A stretch of 64,000 nt of DNA from Polyodon spathula (Eukaryota > Chordata > Actinopteri > Acipenseriformes > Polyodontidae): contig NC_054537.1 in assembly GCF_017654505.1 (NCBI RefSeq), forward strand, positions 76,261,618 to 76,325,617, written 5' to 3'. Positions 11,870 to 22,514 of this stretch are shown here, piece by piece; position 1 is the stretch's first letter; each line of letters begins with the position of its first letter. The translations under genes and the position numbers were made by a program. The notes below the pieces were generated by a model. It had not been told where the DNA came from. It did not search any database and was given only the letters and a program-made list of their open reading frames with translations.

Positions 11870-12760
11870 GGCCACAGTACTTCCTGCTGCGATGCGGAGC
11901 AACAGGCAGCCCCAGGCGATGCGGAGCGGCTGGCAACCCCATGCGATGCAGAGTGGCGGGCAACCCCAGGCAATGCAGAGCGGCAGGCAAGCCCAGGCGA
12001 TGGTGAGCGGCGGGCAACCCCAGGCGATGCGCAGGCATCCATGGGCGGGGCGAATCGAGGCAGTCATCCTTGGGCGAAGCGAGGAAGGCAGTCAGGACAA
12101 GCTGGGGTGCGGGTGTTGGCCCTCGTCTCGGCAACTGCGGCCGGGCGGTTCTTCCCCGTGCGTCCCTCAGCAGCCTATACAAGGGCTGCTGAGGACCGCC
12201 AGCATCTAGTCCTGGTCCTTCTGGTGCAGGGAGAGGCAGCTGCTGTTCCTCTCCCCCTGATGGTGATGGAGGCAGAGGCAGCTCCAGCTCCTCTCCTCAT
12301 GCTGGTGGGGGAAGTGATACCAGCAGGCATTCATCCTCTGCTGGTGGGGGAAATTATACCAGCAGGCATTCATCCTCTGCTGGGGGGGAGTGATACCAGC
12401 AGGTATTCATCCTGTACTGGTGGACAAGGACCCAGCAGGCATTCATCCTCTGCTGGTGGACAGGGACCCAGCAGGCATTCACCCTCTGCTGGTGGAGGAG
12501 GCAGAGGCAGCTCCTGCTGCTCTGCTTCTGGCGGTGGAGGTGGTGGAGGCGTGTAGTCTCCTGGCGGTGAAGGTGGCGGAGGCAAAGGCAGCTCCTGCTG
12601 CTCTGCTCCTGGCGGTGGAGGTGGCGGAGGCAGAGGCAGCTCCTGCTGCTCTACTCCTGCCGGTGGAGGTGACAGAGGCAGAGGCAGCTCCTGCTGCTCT
12701 GCTCCTGCCGATGGAGGTGGCGGAGGCAGAGGCAGCTCCTGCTGCTCTGCTCATGCCAGT
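11870..12760 (-). repeat. Three minisatellite arrays in the gag tail region (30-, 36- and 48-bp units)
   Basis: About 11890-12015: ~30-bp units (10-residue period LGLPAA.HR on the minus strand). About 12310-12490: ~36-bp units (12-residue period, e.g. AEDECLLGPCPP). About 12495-12760: ~48-bp units (16-residue period, proline-rich PPPPP.EAEQQELP in one frame and alanine/serine-rich in another). All periods are multiples of three. The array frames are broken relative to one another. Confidence 0.8.
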
Positions 12761-12879
12761 GGAGGTAGGAGCGGCGTGTAGTCTCCTGGCAGCGGAGGTG
12801 GGAGCGGCGTGTAGCCTACCCTTGTTTCAGGGGACTGGTCCGGCTCTCCCTCTCTTGCAGGGGACTGCTGCGGCTCTCA

Positions 12880-13170
12880 CTCTGGCTCTAGAGGTAAAAC
12901 CAGCAGGCATTCTTCCTCTGCTGGTGGATATGGGAGCGGTGAACACTCTGCCTTCCTCTTCCCTTTACCCCTTCTCTGCCTCTTCCTCACCTTCCTCTCC
13001 TGGGCCAGTTCCTCCTCTCCCTCTTGGTAGGGGCAGCGCACAACTGTGTGCCTCAACTCACCACAGACAAGGCACCTGCCTTGGTCCTTTAGACCACCGA
13101 GGAGCCATCTCTCCAGTTCCAGCGTTCCGTTTCTTTATTTTTTTATTTTATTTATTTTTTTGTTTGTTTT
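12880..13170 (-). pseudogene. Gag C-terminal remnant with CCHC zinc knuckle
   Basis: The minus-strand frame has a retroelement nucleocapsid knuckle, CLVCGELRHTVVRC (CX2CX4HX4C), at 13074-13033. It is preceded by LELERWLLGGLKDQGR and followed by a basic stretch (RKVRKRQRRGKGKRK), then an EEECLLVLPLEPE block ending at a TGA near 12880. There is an in-frame stop upstream, so the capsid part of gag is missing or frameshifted. The knuckle would bind element RNA. This is only the tail of a gag gene. Confidence 0.7.
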
Positions 13171-13234
13171 ACACAAAAACACCTCTCCTGGTCTGACGCT
13201 TGGAGGCGCTGTTTATCCCACGCAGGACACCACG

Positions 13235-13879
13235 TGTCACAAAGACGGCCGAAGTGGACGGCGTGAGAACCAGGAAAGGAATACACACACAGGACGGATG
13301 AAATGAAACAATGATGGCGCCTGCTTGTGCCGGTTTATTGCAAAATAAAAGGTTTGAACAAACAGAAACAGGACACGGCACTCTACGCCAAAATAAAAGA
13401 CATAAACAAAACAAAATCCACTTAACAAAACAGTGCACGGACAGACACACTGACAAACGTGAGTTTTGAATACACAAGTATCGTGTTGGTTCCACCAGCA
13501 CGCAATAGCAATTGTTGTAAACAATTTCTCCTCCTCTATCTCCCATTCTCCACTCACCGAACACCCAACCACGAGTGGGTGAAAACATGCTGCTTTTATG
13601 CAGCTGTACCAAGACTTGATTGCTAATCATTCAGTTGGAGTCTCGGTACAACTACACGTGAATTAATAAAGTGCAATTCCCCGTGGTCACATATTATTAC
13701 TTTTTACTTGCACGTGAAGTGCTGTGCAATCCTCGTGCCTAAATACAAATATACATTTTAAACACTTGTGTTACACAGACCCGTTTATATCCTGTGTACC
13801 AATGACTATACACCAACATTTAACACCGCACACACAACATATAAAAGATAATATACACAGGGGAGGGCACTTTGTCACA
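13235..13879 (-). repeat. 5' LTR of the 3.1-kb element
   Basis: 645 bp and alignable to the 10814-11458 LTR along its full length. It is followed (minus strand) after two bases by a TGG-initiated 18-nt candidate tRNA primer site at 13232-13215. Confidence 0.88.
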
Positions 13880-13905
13880 GGCATATACTATATATATAGA
13901 CACAC

Positions 13906-13922
13906 GCACGCACGCACGCACG
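13906..13922. repeat. (CGCA)n microsatellite
   Basis: Short ACGC run just right of the LTR element. Confidence 0.7.
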
Positions 13923-13924
13923 CC

Positions 13925-15940
13925 ACTTTTAAGCCGGCTTAGGATGTATTATTATTATTATTTGGAAGTGCAAACACATTCATCCTTGTTTCTGCCATCA
14001 CAAAAGTGATCTACTCCAGAGCAGGCTTTGCGAGCAATGCCCCCGGAGCCAGTGTCACTCAACCGTCCCCTGGGAGCAGGACGTATAAACATACTCGCAT
14101 GAACCTGCAGACGTGACAGATCAGAGGTATCAAAGCCGGAGCTGATTATGAATCATTTAATTATCTATTCTGGGCAGTTTGTTTTTGTACTAGCATGAAA
14201 AGTACACTCGTCTGATAATATGACATGAAAACCAACACAATAATAGTAATATGTATATAAGTTTCATACTGTATTATCCCCTCTGTTTACTCGAAACTTG
14301 GACTGCATACCTGAATAACCAAACATAACAAACAAAAGATAAAAATAAATGTTGTGAATCCAGCATTGTACCATTTCCTGAACAACGTTTCACCTTCAAT
14401 ACTGTATCACTACCATGTCCAAACAAACACACTTTCACTGTAGGACAACTTGCACCGATACCCACATACTTGCAAAAATAACTGTTTAACTTATAACAGA
14501 TAAATACAGTTATCTTTTAAGTTTCAATAGTGATTCCAAGGTCTGTAAGTTAAAGAAATAGGCAATAAATGTTTGACAACCCCCCCCCCCCAATAACATT
14601 CTTATTTTTTTGTAAAATACTCATTACTTATTAGATGTGGGGGATACATGTGATTACAGTGATTATTGTTAAGCACAATGTGAGCAGCATGTGAATATAA
14701 TATTGTAAAGGTAAGATAACTTTGTAGTCTATTTCTGTCACTTTGCAAAAAAATATTTAGTTTTATAATTTGGTTATTATTTGCAATGGTATTAAGACTG
14801 CATTTAACTAGCTACAAGAAATAAATAACCATATGCTGGGTATATAGTTTATTTTATGTTTAATGTGAATTTTACAAATGTTAGTAAATAGAATTTTTTT
14901 TTTTTTTTTTTTTTTAAATGAGTGCAATATATAACGGAGTATACAGGTAGAAATAAACTTATTTTTTGATCAACATTTGCACTTCAGTAACATATGCTGG
15001 AAACATTATACAAATAAAAATGCGTACTCCTACATGGTCTGTGTTTTTTTCTAGGTCTCTCAGGTTGTGGCTAATCAGAAAGAAAACACTTGGAACATAT
15101 GTTGTTAGGGCCTGTGTTAACTATGAAATGAAAAAGGATTTCAATCATTTGTAAACTCAGGAAACCACAATGTAATGCCTATTAACTTTTTGTCCAGTGT
15201 GTAGTGAGGTTACCATGGAGATGTGAGGTCACGCACTTCAGTTCAGGGGCTTTGCTTGCATAGAGGTTCAGTCCTTAAAGCACCTGCACACATTTAACTA
15301 GGGGGTGCAAATGATAACAATATTTTAATCCAATCATTCTAAACCAGCTCAGATTGGAGTTTTAAATTGGATTTTATAATAAGTTTTAAATTTTTAAATT
15401 TTTTTATTGGAGTGCACTAACAGATACAGTACATTAAAAGCTTCAGGCTCTTGAACCCTACTGGCTGCTTCATTGTGTAAGTCAGTCAGTGTCAGCACAA
15501 CAAGGCAACAATATAATGTTTTTTGTTTTGTATTTTTTTTCCCAGTGTTTAACTTTTCACTGCTGCTTTGTAATGTCAACACTGTGATAAGTTGACTCGG
15601 GGGGTGGCTAGTCTGTTGTTTCAGGGCTGTGTATTGCACCGTTTTCATGGATCCACCTCTCTTTGACTGGAGAAATATTTAATTTAAGCACCACAATGTA
15701 TTGAAACTATTTATCATGTTTTATATGCTCCAAAACACTTTGTGCAGTCATACCTCTGTTTTTAGGCATTCTTACCAGCTAGCAAACTTCAAAAAGTTTT
15801 TTTTTTCTTCTAACAGAAACAATTGTTTAGTTGAGCAACCAGTTTAATTTGGGTTTTTACAAAATAAGCCTAGTTTTTAACAATGCACAAAGTAATATAC
15901 CACTGGATAAGCCCACTACATTTTCCCTTATCTGGCGATT
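13925..15940. other. Intergenic, nothing recognised
   Basis: AT-rich non-coding sequence with homopolymer tracts (C near 14581, T near 14895). Small ORFs here match nothing I recognise. Confidence 0.6.
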
Positions 15941-15943
15941 ACA

Positions 15944-16516
15944 CAATGTAACAAATTTTTTATTTTTTTTTGTTCCTGGGTAGTAAGTGTTATTTCCTGA
16001 TTGCTTATGCCTCAAAAGTATAGAAAATGGCTATTATTCCCCACAAACTTTGCTTTTGTGACCAGGACAGTGATATTTCAAAATATCACTATTTCCAGTG
16101 GGAAAACGGGCAAATGCGTGTCTTTTTGTTCACATAAAGTCAGAAAAAAGTAATACAAAAATGACTACAAAAGATGAATAGTTTTTCGAGATTTACGATT
16201 ATTCTGTATTTACAGTATAATCGTAAATCTCGAAAAACTACTCACTTCTAAATCTTTTGTAGTCATTTTTGTATTACTTTAGTATAAATACATGTTAATT
16301 TGGATTCATATGTTGTTTTTTTCTGACTTTATGTGAACGAAAAGACACACATTTGCCCGTTTTCCCATTGGAAATAGTGATATTTTGAAATATCACTGTC
16401 CTGGTCACAAAAGCAAAGTTTGTGGGGAATAATAGCCATTTTCTATACTTTTGAGGCATAAGCAATTAGGAAATAACACTTACTACCCAGGAACAAAAAT
16501 TGTGTTACATATTGTT
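15944..16516. repeat. Large near-perfect palindrome (foldback element)
   Basis: The left arm (about 15944-16209) is reverse-complementary to the right arm (about 16210-16516), with the centre at CTGTATTTACAG (16204-16215). Arms share long exact blocks, e.g. GATTTACGATTAT / ATAATCGTAAATC, TTCACATAAAGTCAGAAAAA and GGCTATTATTCCCCACAAAC with their complements. The right arm carries an extra AT-rich insert of about 40-50 bp near 16282-16320. Each arm contains its own small palindrome, GTGATATTTCAAAATATCAC. Outer ends are near CAATGTAACA. No ORF is present. It is probably a foldback/MITE-type DNA element. Confidence 0.85.
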
Positions 16517-16610
16517 ATTAAAGCTGTTTCTCACTTGCTATAGTGTAAGACAAAAGACACTCTAAAGGACTACCTGCATTACAATAGAACCAGTTGTTCG
16601 TGACTGTTGA

Positions 16611-16670
16611 TGGAGGCAGTGTCAGTGGACAACCTGACCGATGAAATGATTTATGATCTACCTACTTATG
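16611..16670 (+). other. Exon-like ORF with consensus splice donor, identity unknown
   Basis: An ATG at 16611 opens a 20-codon frame (MEAVSVDNLTDEMIYDLPTY) running straight into GTAAGTA at 16671, a textbook donor. Codon content looks protein-like, but I do not recognise the peptide and found no following exon. The initiation context is mixed (T at -3, G at +4). It could be a 5' exon of a small unannotated gene, a relic from a duplicated gene or transposon (copy A at 9.6 kb), or chance. Confidence 0.25.
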
Positions 16671-16820
16671 TAAGTACCAGCACAAGGAACATTTTCAAAT
16701 ATTTACAGTGATAATGTTTTGAGGTGTTTTCTACATGATGCATTTAAAATCAAATGTGGACTTGTGTTTACGTTTCTGTTCTGTTTATGGGCATTATTTT
16801 GCTTGCACGTTAGGGGGGAG
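16640..16820 (+). repeat. Copy B of a diverged repeat pair (partner at 9585-9770)
   Basis: Collinear short matches with copy A, including TGTGTTTACGTTTCTGTTCT. This copy overlaps an exon-like ORF (16611-16670). Confidence 0.45.
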
Positions 16821-16829
16821 GTAGTGAAT

Positions 16830-19800
16830 TTGAAATTTGTATAAAGTCACCTTTGAAATATCGTCACATCAGCCATAGGTTTACAGTAGATAGAAAAGAT
16901 AACCAAGTATACATGATTGGTAAATATGAGGATTTATAAGTTAGGCAAAATAGTTTTTATGTACAAACGAGGTACCTCTCAGTAACTGCTGTTTGTTGAA
17001 TCAGAGACAGCACCAATGTTAGGAGCAACTTTTATCTTCATAGAAATGCACAACAACAGGACTCTCAGGCAGCCAGTTAAATGCAGCTTGTACACTACCT
17101 GCATCCAGCATTTGGTTATGGTACGATTTATGTGCAACCGTTGTGTCCCCTCTGTTTCTCATAGTTGCTTCTGACCAAAAATAGACAGATCAGTAGTTGT
17201 CTTCATGATATTTGCATTAAAGGTGGGAGTAAGACAGGTCAGGCATGTAACCCAGTAACCTGCCACTGGCCGGGTCCTAGGAACTCACTGAGTGGTGGTG
17301 GTGGTGGTGGTGGTGGGGTGGGGTGGGGTGCTAGATACCAAATGGAATTTAAAACAATATCCACAGAGGAGAAACTCCACCTTCTGCTGCTGCCTTGCAT
17401 CCAGTTATAGGGTTGAACAAAGACTAGGGGAGAAAACCCTGAAATATAATCAAGTGCAACTCAGCTCTGCCCTCTGGCATCTCCTGCAGCTCTGAGGCTT
17501 TGGTCCTAAGGCAATCCTCTGCCTCCTTATTTCTCTGGCCTGTTTGCCCCAATCCGGGGACAGCCCTAGAAAAGTCTAACATTTGTAGCAAATATATTGT
17601 CTATTATTTACATAGAAATATCGGAAACATGGATCGTGTAAAGCAAGTTTGCTGATATGGAAAGTACATCTATTAAAATGTATCTTAGAATTAAGTCACT
17701 TTGTCATTGCTGTCATAGTGTAGCATGGCATTTTAAGTACCTGTACAGTTTTGGTTTTTTTCTTTATTAATAAGTGACTAATTTTAGTTCACTTGATTCG
17801 CCCAAAATGAGGATTAAGTGAGTTTGACCCACTTGCTCGGACTAACGTTAGTACCATTGCAGCGTACCAAAAGTTGATTAGTTAAGTGGGATCATTGGTT
17901 AAACTAGATCAAGTTTAGTACTGTTTGCAGCTTATTAAACCAGGGCCTTGTGGTCATAAAAAAGATCCTCATTAAGTGGATTAAGTTAGTCCTGTGAAGT
18001 AAGAGACTGTTAGTCTGCTTACTCTGATTTATCCCTTCTCAATATTTGCCTGCAGATCTGTTTAATATGGATTATACACACATAAATCGTGTTATTTATG
18101 CTACTTATGACTGTTACATCACCCAGAAATAATGTTTTAATAAGCGTTTTAAAGTTCTGATACAACCTTGCAGCTATTATAAAAATGCCATAAATTTTAT
18201 TTACAGTGCTTTTTAAAATATATATTTTTTTATTGTTCTGCTTAGAATACGTACTTTTATTTATTGTATTTTCATCAACCAAAAAAAAGTCTAGATTTAA
18301 GATTTCAGATTTAATTGCTAAATGTTTTTCAGATTTATCGTTAACTAAATGTTGACTCGCCAAGTGTAAAAAAAAACAACAAAATTTTTTTTTTCCTGAT
18401 TTAATGATTTTAAATGTTGAATTTGTGATACTCATTTTAAACATTTATAAAGTATATCTGAAAGTACAAATTTAAAAAAACTTTTAATAATGTGTTTGTT
18501 AACATTTATGTATTTAGCTGTATTTAGTGTGGTTGAAAAAATATGAAACAAAATCCACGTGTTAAAATATAAAGTAGATTGCAACAAAAATGTATGCTGA
18601 GAAAAGGGGTGGCATAGAAAAAGAGCGCTCCACTGATTTAGACGACAGATCTCAAACCCCAGCAGCCATTTTGAAAAGAGCTTTGAAACAAAGTTATAAG
18701 TAAAAAGTTGTCAGGATGTTAACGAAAAGAAAAAAAATACAGGTACATTATTTAAACAGTTGTAGCAACGCTATATTTTTCCAGAACCCTGCTACTTACT
18801 CCTTAACCTATAATGATAAATTGCGTTGAGTCCATTGATATTAAGAACGGAACAAATGGTGAATTGTCACAAAAATGTACCTGATTTATTTGTGTATTTT
18901 ATTCTTGATATTCCCCATGCAAATTATGCAGATTATTAATTGCAATTGCAATACAAACTTACCTTTATGAAGCATGCTATAAATCATTAACATGTATGCA
19001 AAGCATAATGATGTGGGGTATGGGTGTAGATTGTCTTGCAAATGTACACCATCAGCAAATGCATTATGTAGATCGGTGGATTCCATTTACCATTTCTAAA
19101 AATAGTGTTAGTTTATATCTTGTCATTGTCAAGAATGAATACTGGGGAAAAATCATAGTGTAATTAAATTATATAAAGAGTAGTTAATGATGTGGTCTAA
19201 TTATATTTGCACTACAACACACATAAAATGTTTCTTAAAATCATTTAACATCCTGGATTATATTTTCTATATACTGCTCTAGGTTGATTCCCATGATCAG
19301 TCTAACTTGGTCCACTTGATCAGATCAACTAAACTAATTAGCTGGACCTCCTGATTGGTACGCTGCAATTGGGACTAATTTTGTTCTTGAAGTAAACAAA
19401 ACCACTGCAGTTGATACAGTGTAATTACAAAGCTTGTCAAACATCACACTTAAAAGGCAAACCATCCAACTAAATGAACGGCAAACTCTCTATTCAAGAG
19501 GTAAGTATGTGTCTTATGCCAATGTCAGTATTATCAACTCTTCACCCTCTAGGAGGATGTCTGTTACATTTTCCCCCTGCTTAATCAAAGCTCATCCTGG
19601 AGCCTAAACACTAGTGCATGGCCATTAGTGATGCTCAGGGAGTCTTAACAGGGAGTCGTCACCGCAACCACTTGTGGGTACCGGATTATTATTTTTATTT
19701 TCTCTTTCTTAAACTGGAAGAAAACTCAAATCCAGTCTGATCACGCAAGTATAAGAACTGTCCGTCCATTGTGATCATAGTACAGGAATTTCTGGGAACC

Positions 19801-20835
19801 AAAACGCCATCCATGCAATGGGTATCTACAATATTACCAGTAACAAGAAACCTATCAGCTGATCATATTGTGTATTTACATTGACTTTTTTTCCCAATCT
19901 GCCTGTTTTGTTTAATAAAATGATCCCAAATGGAGCACAACGTATGCGCTACTACGTTTTTTCCTTTACTATGTACTGTAAGATTTCTGCACACTAGCCA
20001 TTAAGGCGAGTAGATGAACCCAAAACTTATAATCAATTTGAAATGTACTGAATTTTATTATAGGGGACTGAAGAATAATGTGAGAAATATTTACTGCATA
20101 TTCCTGGTCATACTTAATACTTGTTGATATCAGTCTCATTGGTATTTCTTATAAAATGGCAGACTGAGATACTGCTGGCTGATTGGTACCACCCACTGAA
20201 ACATGTAACAATATCACCACGACTGGAGCCTCATCACAAAATATTGAAAATTAAATATGAATCTGCTGAAAGGTAAACCAAAACAATAAGGAGATGTGGA
20301 AATTGAAGACAACAGGGACTCTATACACCCCTTCCATTACAGGAAAAATAAAAGATTCAGCACTAACATTCAACAAAAAAAAAATTGTCTGACACACCAG
20401 TGTCAGATTACTTTTCATTACATTTCCTTCTGGGTTGACAAAGAATAAAAATAACATGATCCTCTTACACACCCCATAAGATTGGTGGATGGTAAGATCT
20501 CAATGTTATGAACCCACTTGAAAATTATAATTTTTGTTTGATTCTCAAGCTTAATTTGATGTGCTATGTCCTAACAAGATTAATTGAACAAGTTAAACCT
20601 CTGTCCGTGTTCTAAAGTAGTTTTATTGTTGAATCATGCAGATTAAACCTATAGTGTAATACCGCTTAAAAACTGGAGTAGCTCAGCCCAGATTGTGCGT
20701 ATACCTATATTATGTCCTATTACTGGTTGCACATCCAGGAACTGTCGTCAAATTGCAGCCTGGTAATTTGTTTAAAGTATTGTTTTACCATCATTGGTTG
20801 GTGGCAACTGTTAACTCTGCATTCTTGTGTTACAA
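16830..20835. other. Intergenic, mostly non-coding
   Basis: Contains a (GGT)n run at about 17292-17317 and an inverted pair of diverged repeats around 17847-17920 and 19270-19390. No gene was recognised. Confidence 0.55.
17847..19390. repeat. Diverged inverted-repeat pair ~1.4 kb apart
   Basis: 17847-17920 (TTAGTACCATTGCAGCGTACCAA...) matches the reverse complement of 19270-19390 (TTAGTCCCAATTGCAGCGTACCAA...), including AGTTGAT..GATCAAGT-like segments. These may be decayed terminal inverted repeats or two insertions of one family. Confidence 0.4.
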
Positions 20836-20840
20836 AACAA

Positions 20841-20855
20841 TATGTAGTAGTAGTA

Positions 20856-20904
<49 letters not shown>
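20841..20904. repeat. (TAA)n tract, likely LINE tail
   Basis: It abuts the 3' end of the L2-like LINE and probably arose from its short-repeat tail. Confidence 0.8.
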
Positions 20905-20905
<1 letters not shown>

Positions 20906-21880
20906 CTTTATTTATAGAGCTCCTTCATAACACAAGGTTCAAGGCACATCCACAAGTTAAAATAGAATTACAAAGACAAACGTTATAAAAACACTAACAG
21001 AAGACAAAAAATACACTCAAAATGATACAAAAAAAACATTAAAAAAGTAAATAAAACAGTTAAAATAACCATATGTTGTCAGAATACAGAAGGCTACATT
21101 ATAGAAATAAGTCTTAAGCCTTGACTTAAAAGTAGCCACTGTGGGTGAATCTCTGACATGATAGGGTAGATAATTCCATAGTTGCAGAGCCCGAACATAA
21201 AAAGCAACCGCTCCTTTCTTCCTAAGCCTTGCCCTCGGACTGCAGAGCAGACCACTATCAGCTGCTCTAAATGCACACTGAGGCCGATAGGGAGACAATA
21301 ACTGACAACTAATCTGGTGCCGTTCCATTTAGTGCACTAAATGTAAGTAATATAATTTTAAAATCAATTCTGTATTTCACCGGAAGCCAGTGCAGGGATG
21401 TCAGCACAGCACAGCTCTCTTTTTTGTTCAGCTGAGAAACCTTGCAGCTGAATTCTGCACAAGTAGCAGCTGTGATAATGCTTGGTTAGTAAGCCCAGCA
21501 AACAGGGTTTTATAGTGTCCAGTCTAGATAAAATAAAGGCATGGACTACTTTCTCGGCATCGGAGAATGACAGAAATGATCTAATTTTGACAATATTTCT
21601 TAAATGATAAAAAGAAACCTTTGTAATCTTTTTAATATGTGACTCAAAACTTAAAGCAGTCAAAGATAACAGCCAGATTTCTCACCTCAGATTTTAAATT
21701 AGGAGTTAAGTAACCCAAGTCTATTTTTGACAAGTCAAGTTGTTGCTGAGAACCTACTATCAAAACTTTTGTCTTATCAGAGTTTAATTGCACGAAATTT
21801 TGGGACTTCCAAATTTTTATGTCAGTAATACACTCAGCTCCACATCGCTGCCTGTTTTCCCATACAGAGAACACACCAGG
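20841..21880 (-). mobile_element. L2/Maui-like LINE, 3' fragment
   Basis: Minus-strand frames 21874-21644, 21663-21364 and 21328-21017 together give the RT thumb and C-terminal part of an L2-type ORF2: SQNFVQLNSDKTKVLIVGSQ, SHIKKITKVSFYHLRNIVKI, RSFLSFSDAEKVVHAFILSR, then RPQCAFRAADSGLL and ALQLWNYLPYHVRDSPTVAT. Frameshifts separate the pieces. The 3' end (minus strand) is GCTCTATAAATAAAG followed by (ATT)n (20841-20904), the usual tail style of fish L2 elements. It is 5'-truncated and dead. Confidence 0.85.
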
Positions 21881-21889
21881 GATTTACAG

Positions 21890-22510
21890 ACTGATTTCAA
21901 GGCCTCAGACACATTGATCATGTTCCTAACCCATCCATTGGCTTACAATGGGGCATATTTTTCTCAATGCCATTAAAAGCACTTACAGAGTCACACCCTG
22001 TGAAAGAGGAAAGTCCTGGTACTGCATCACACAAATGTGGTCCAAGCGTTTGTGCATTAGTATTAATACTGATAAAACGGATATTCTTATTCGGTCCTGT
22101 ATACAAGAAAAGTTCTTCTGTAATTCTACACCAGAATCTGATGACCTAATGACAATCTTGTCATGGCCATTTTGTTCTGCATGATGTGCAAGTAAACCTG
22201 TGTCTGCTTTATCATGGTTGCATTTCAGCTCCTGGATTTCCTGTAATTTAACAGACCCATCTACAACTGTTAGATTTTGGTATCGTTCACCATAGCCAAT
22301 GAACAATTTACGTTCAGTATAAAAATCAGTACATTTTCATTTTGACCATTCTTCAAAGAAGAACTGTGTTAGAGCAACTTTATTTTACCCTTCAGCCAAG
22401 AATTTTCCCCATTGCCTTGGACACTTTGGAGAGACACACATGATTTTTACAACAATTGATTCAGCTTTGGTTCAGTGGTCTCGTCTGGATTTCTTGGTTA
22501 AAACAGATGG
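21890..22510 (-). pseudogene. Transposon-related coding fragment of a conserved but unclassified family
   Basis: Minus-strand frames: KVALTQFFFEEW-like sequence (~22350-22440), then 22306-21983 (MFIGYGERYQNLTVVDG... with KADTGLLAHHAEQNGHDKIV), then 22106-21918 (LGPHLCDAVPGLSSFTGCDS followed by VSAF). It recalls the multicopy metazoan proteins with 'EADTRLLLHA' and 'GCDSTSAF' motifs; these are usually unannotated and probably transposon-borne. At least two frameshifts are present. The left end abuts the L2-like LINE on the same strand. No termini were seen. Confidence 0.5.
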
Positions 22511-22514
22511 TAGC

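Larger units (their letters stand above)
10814..13879 (-). mobile_element. Complete non-autonomous LTR retrotransposon (gag remnant, no pol), 5-bp TSD
   Basis: Two long terminal repeats (10814-11458 and 13235-13879) start TGTCACAAAG and end CTTTGTCACA as written on the plus strand. The element is bounded by a perfect 5-bp target duplication GGCAT at 10809-10813 and 13880-13884. The 1.78-kb interior reads on the minus strand. It has a candidate primer-binding site TGGTGTCCTGCGTGGGAT at 13232-13215, a gag zinc knuckle, proline-rich minisatellite repeats and a purine tract (AGAGGGGGGTATA) just before the 3' LTR. No protease, RT or integrase is visible. The LTRs differ by roughly 5% by eye plus small indels, so insertion is not recent. 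A solo LTR of the same family lies at 38284-38929. Confidence 0.9.

Noticed and set aside
12880..13170. CCHC zinc knuckle as part of a cellular gene
   Set aside because: It lies between matching LTRs with a target duplication, so it is retroelement gag.
11595..13196. Long plus-strand ORFs in the LTR element (up to 282 codons)
   Set aside because: Shadow frames of GC-rich minisatellites. The zinc knuckle, primer-binding site and purine tract show that the element reads on the minus strand.
20693..20930. ORFs ending in Asn or Ile runs
   Set aside because: They translate the (TAA)n LINE tail.
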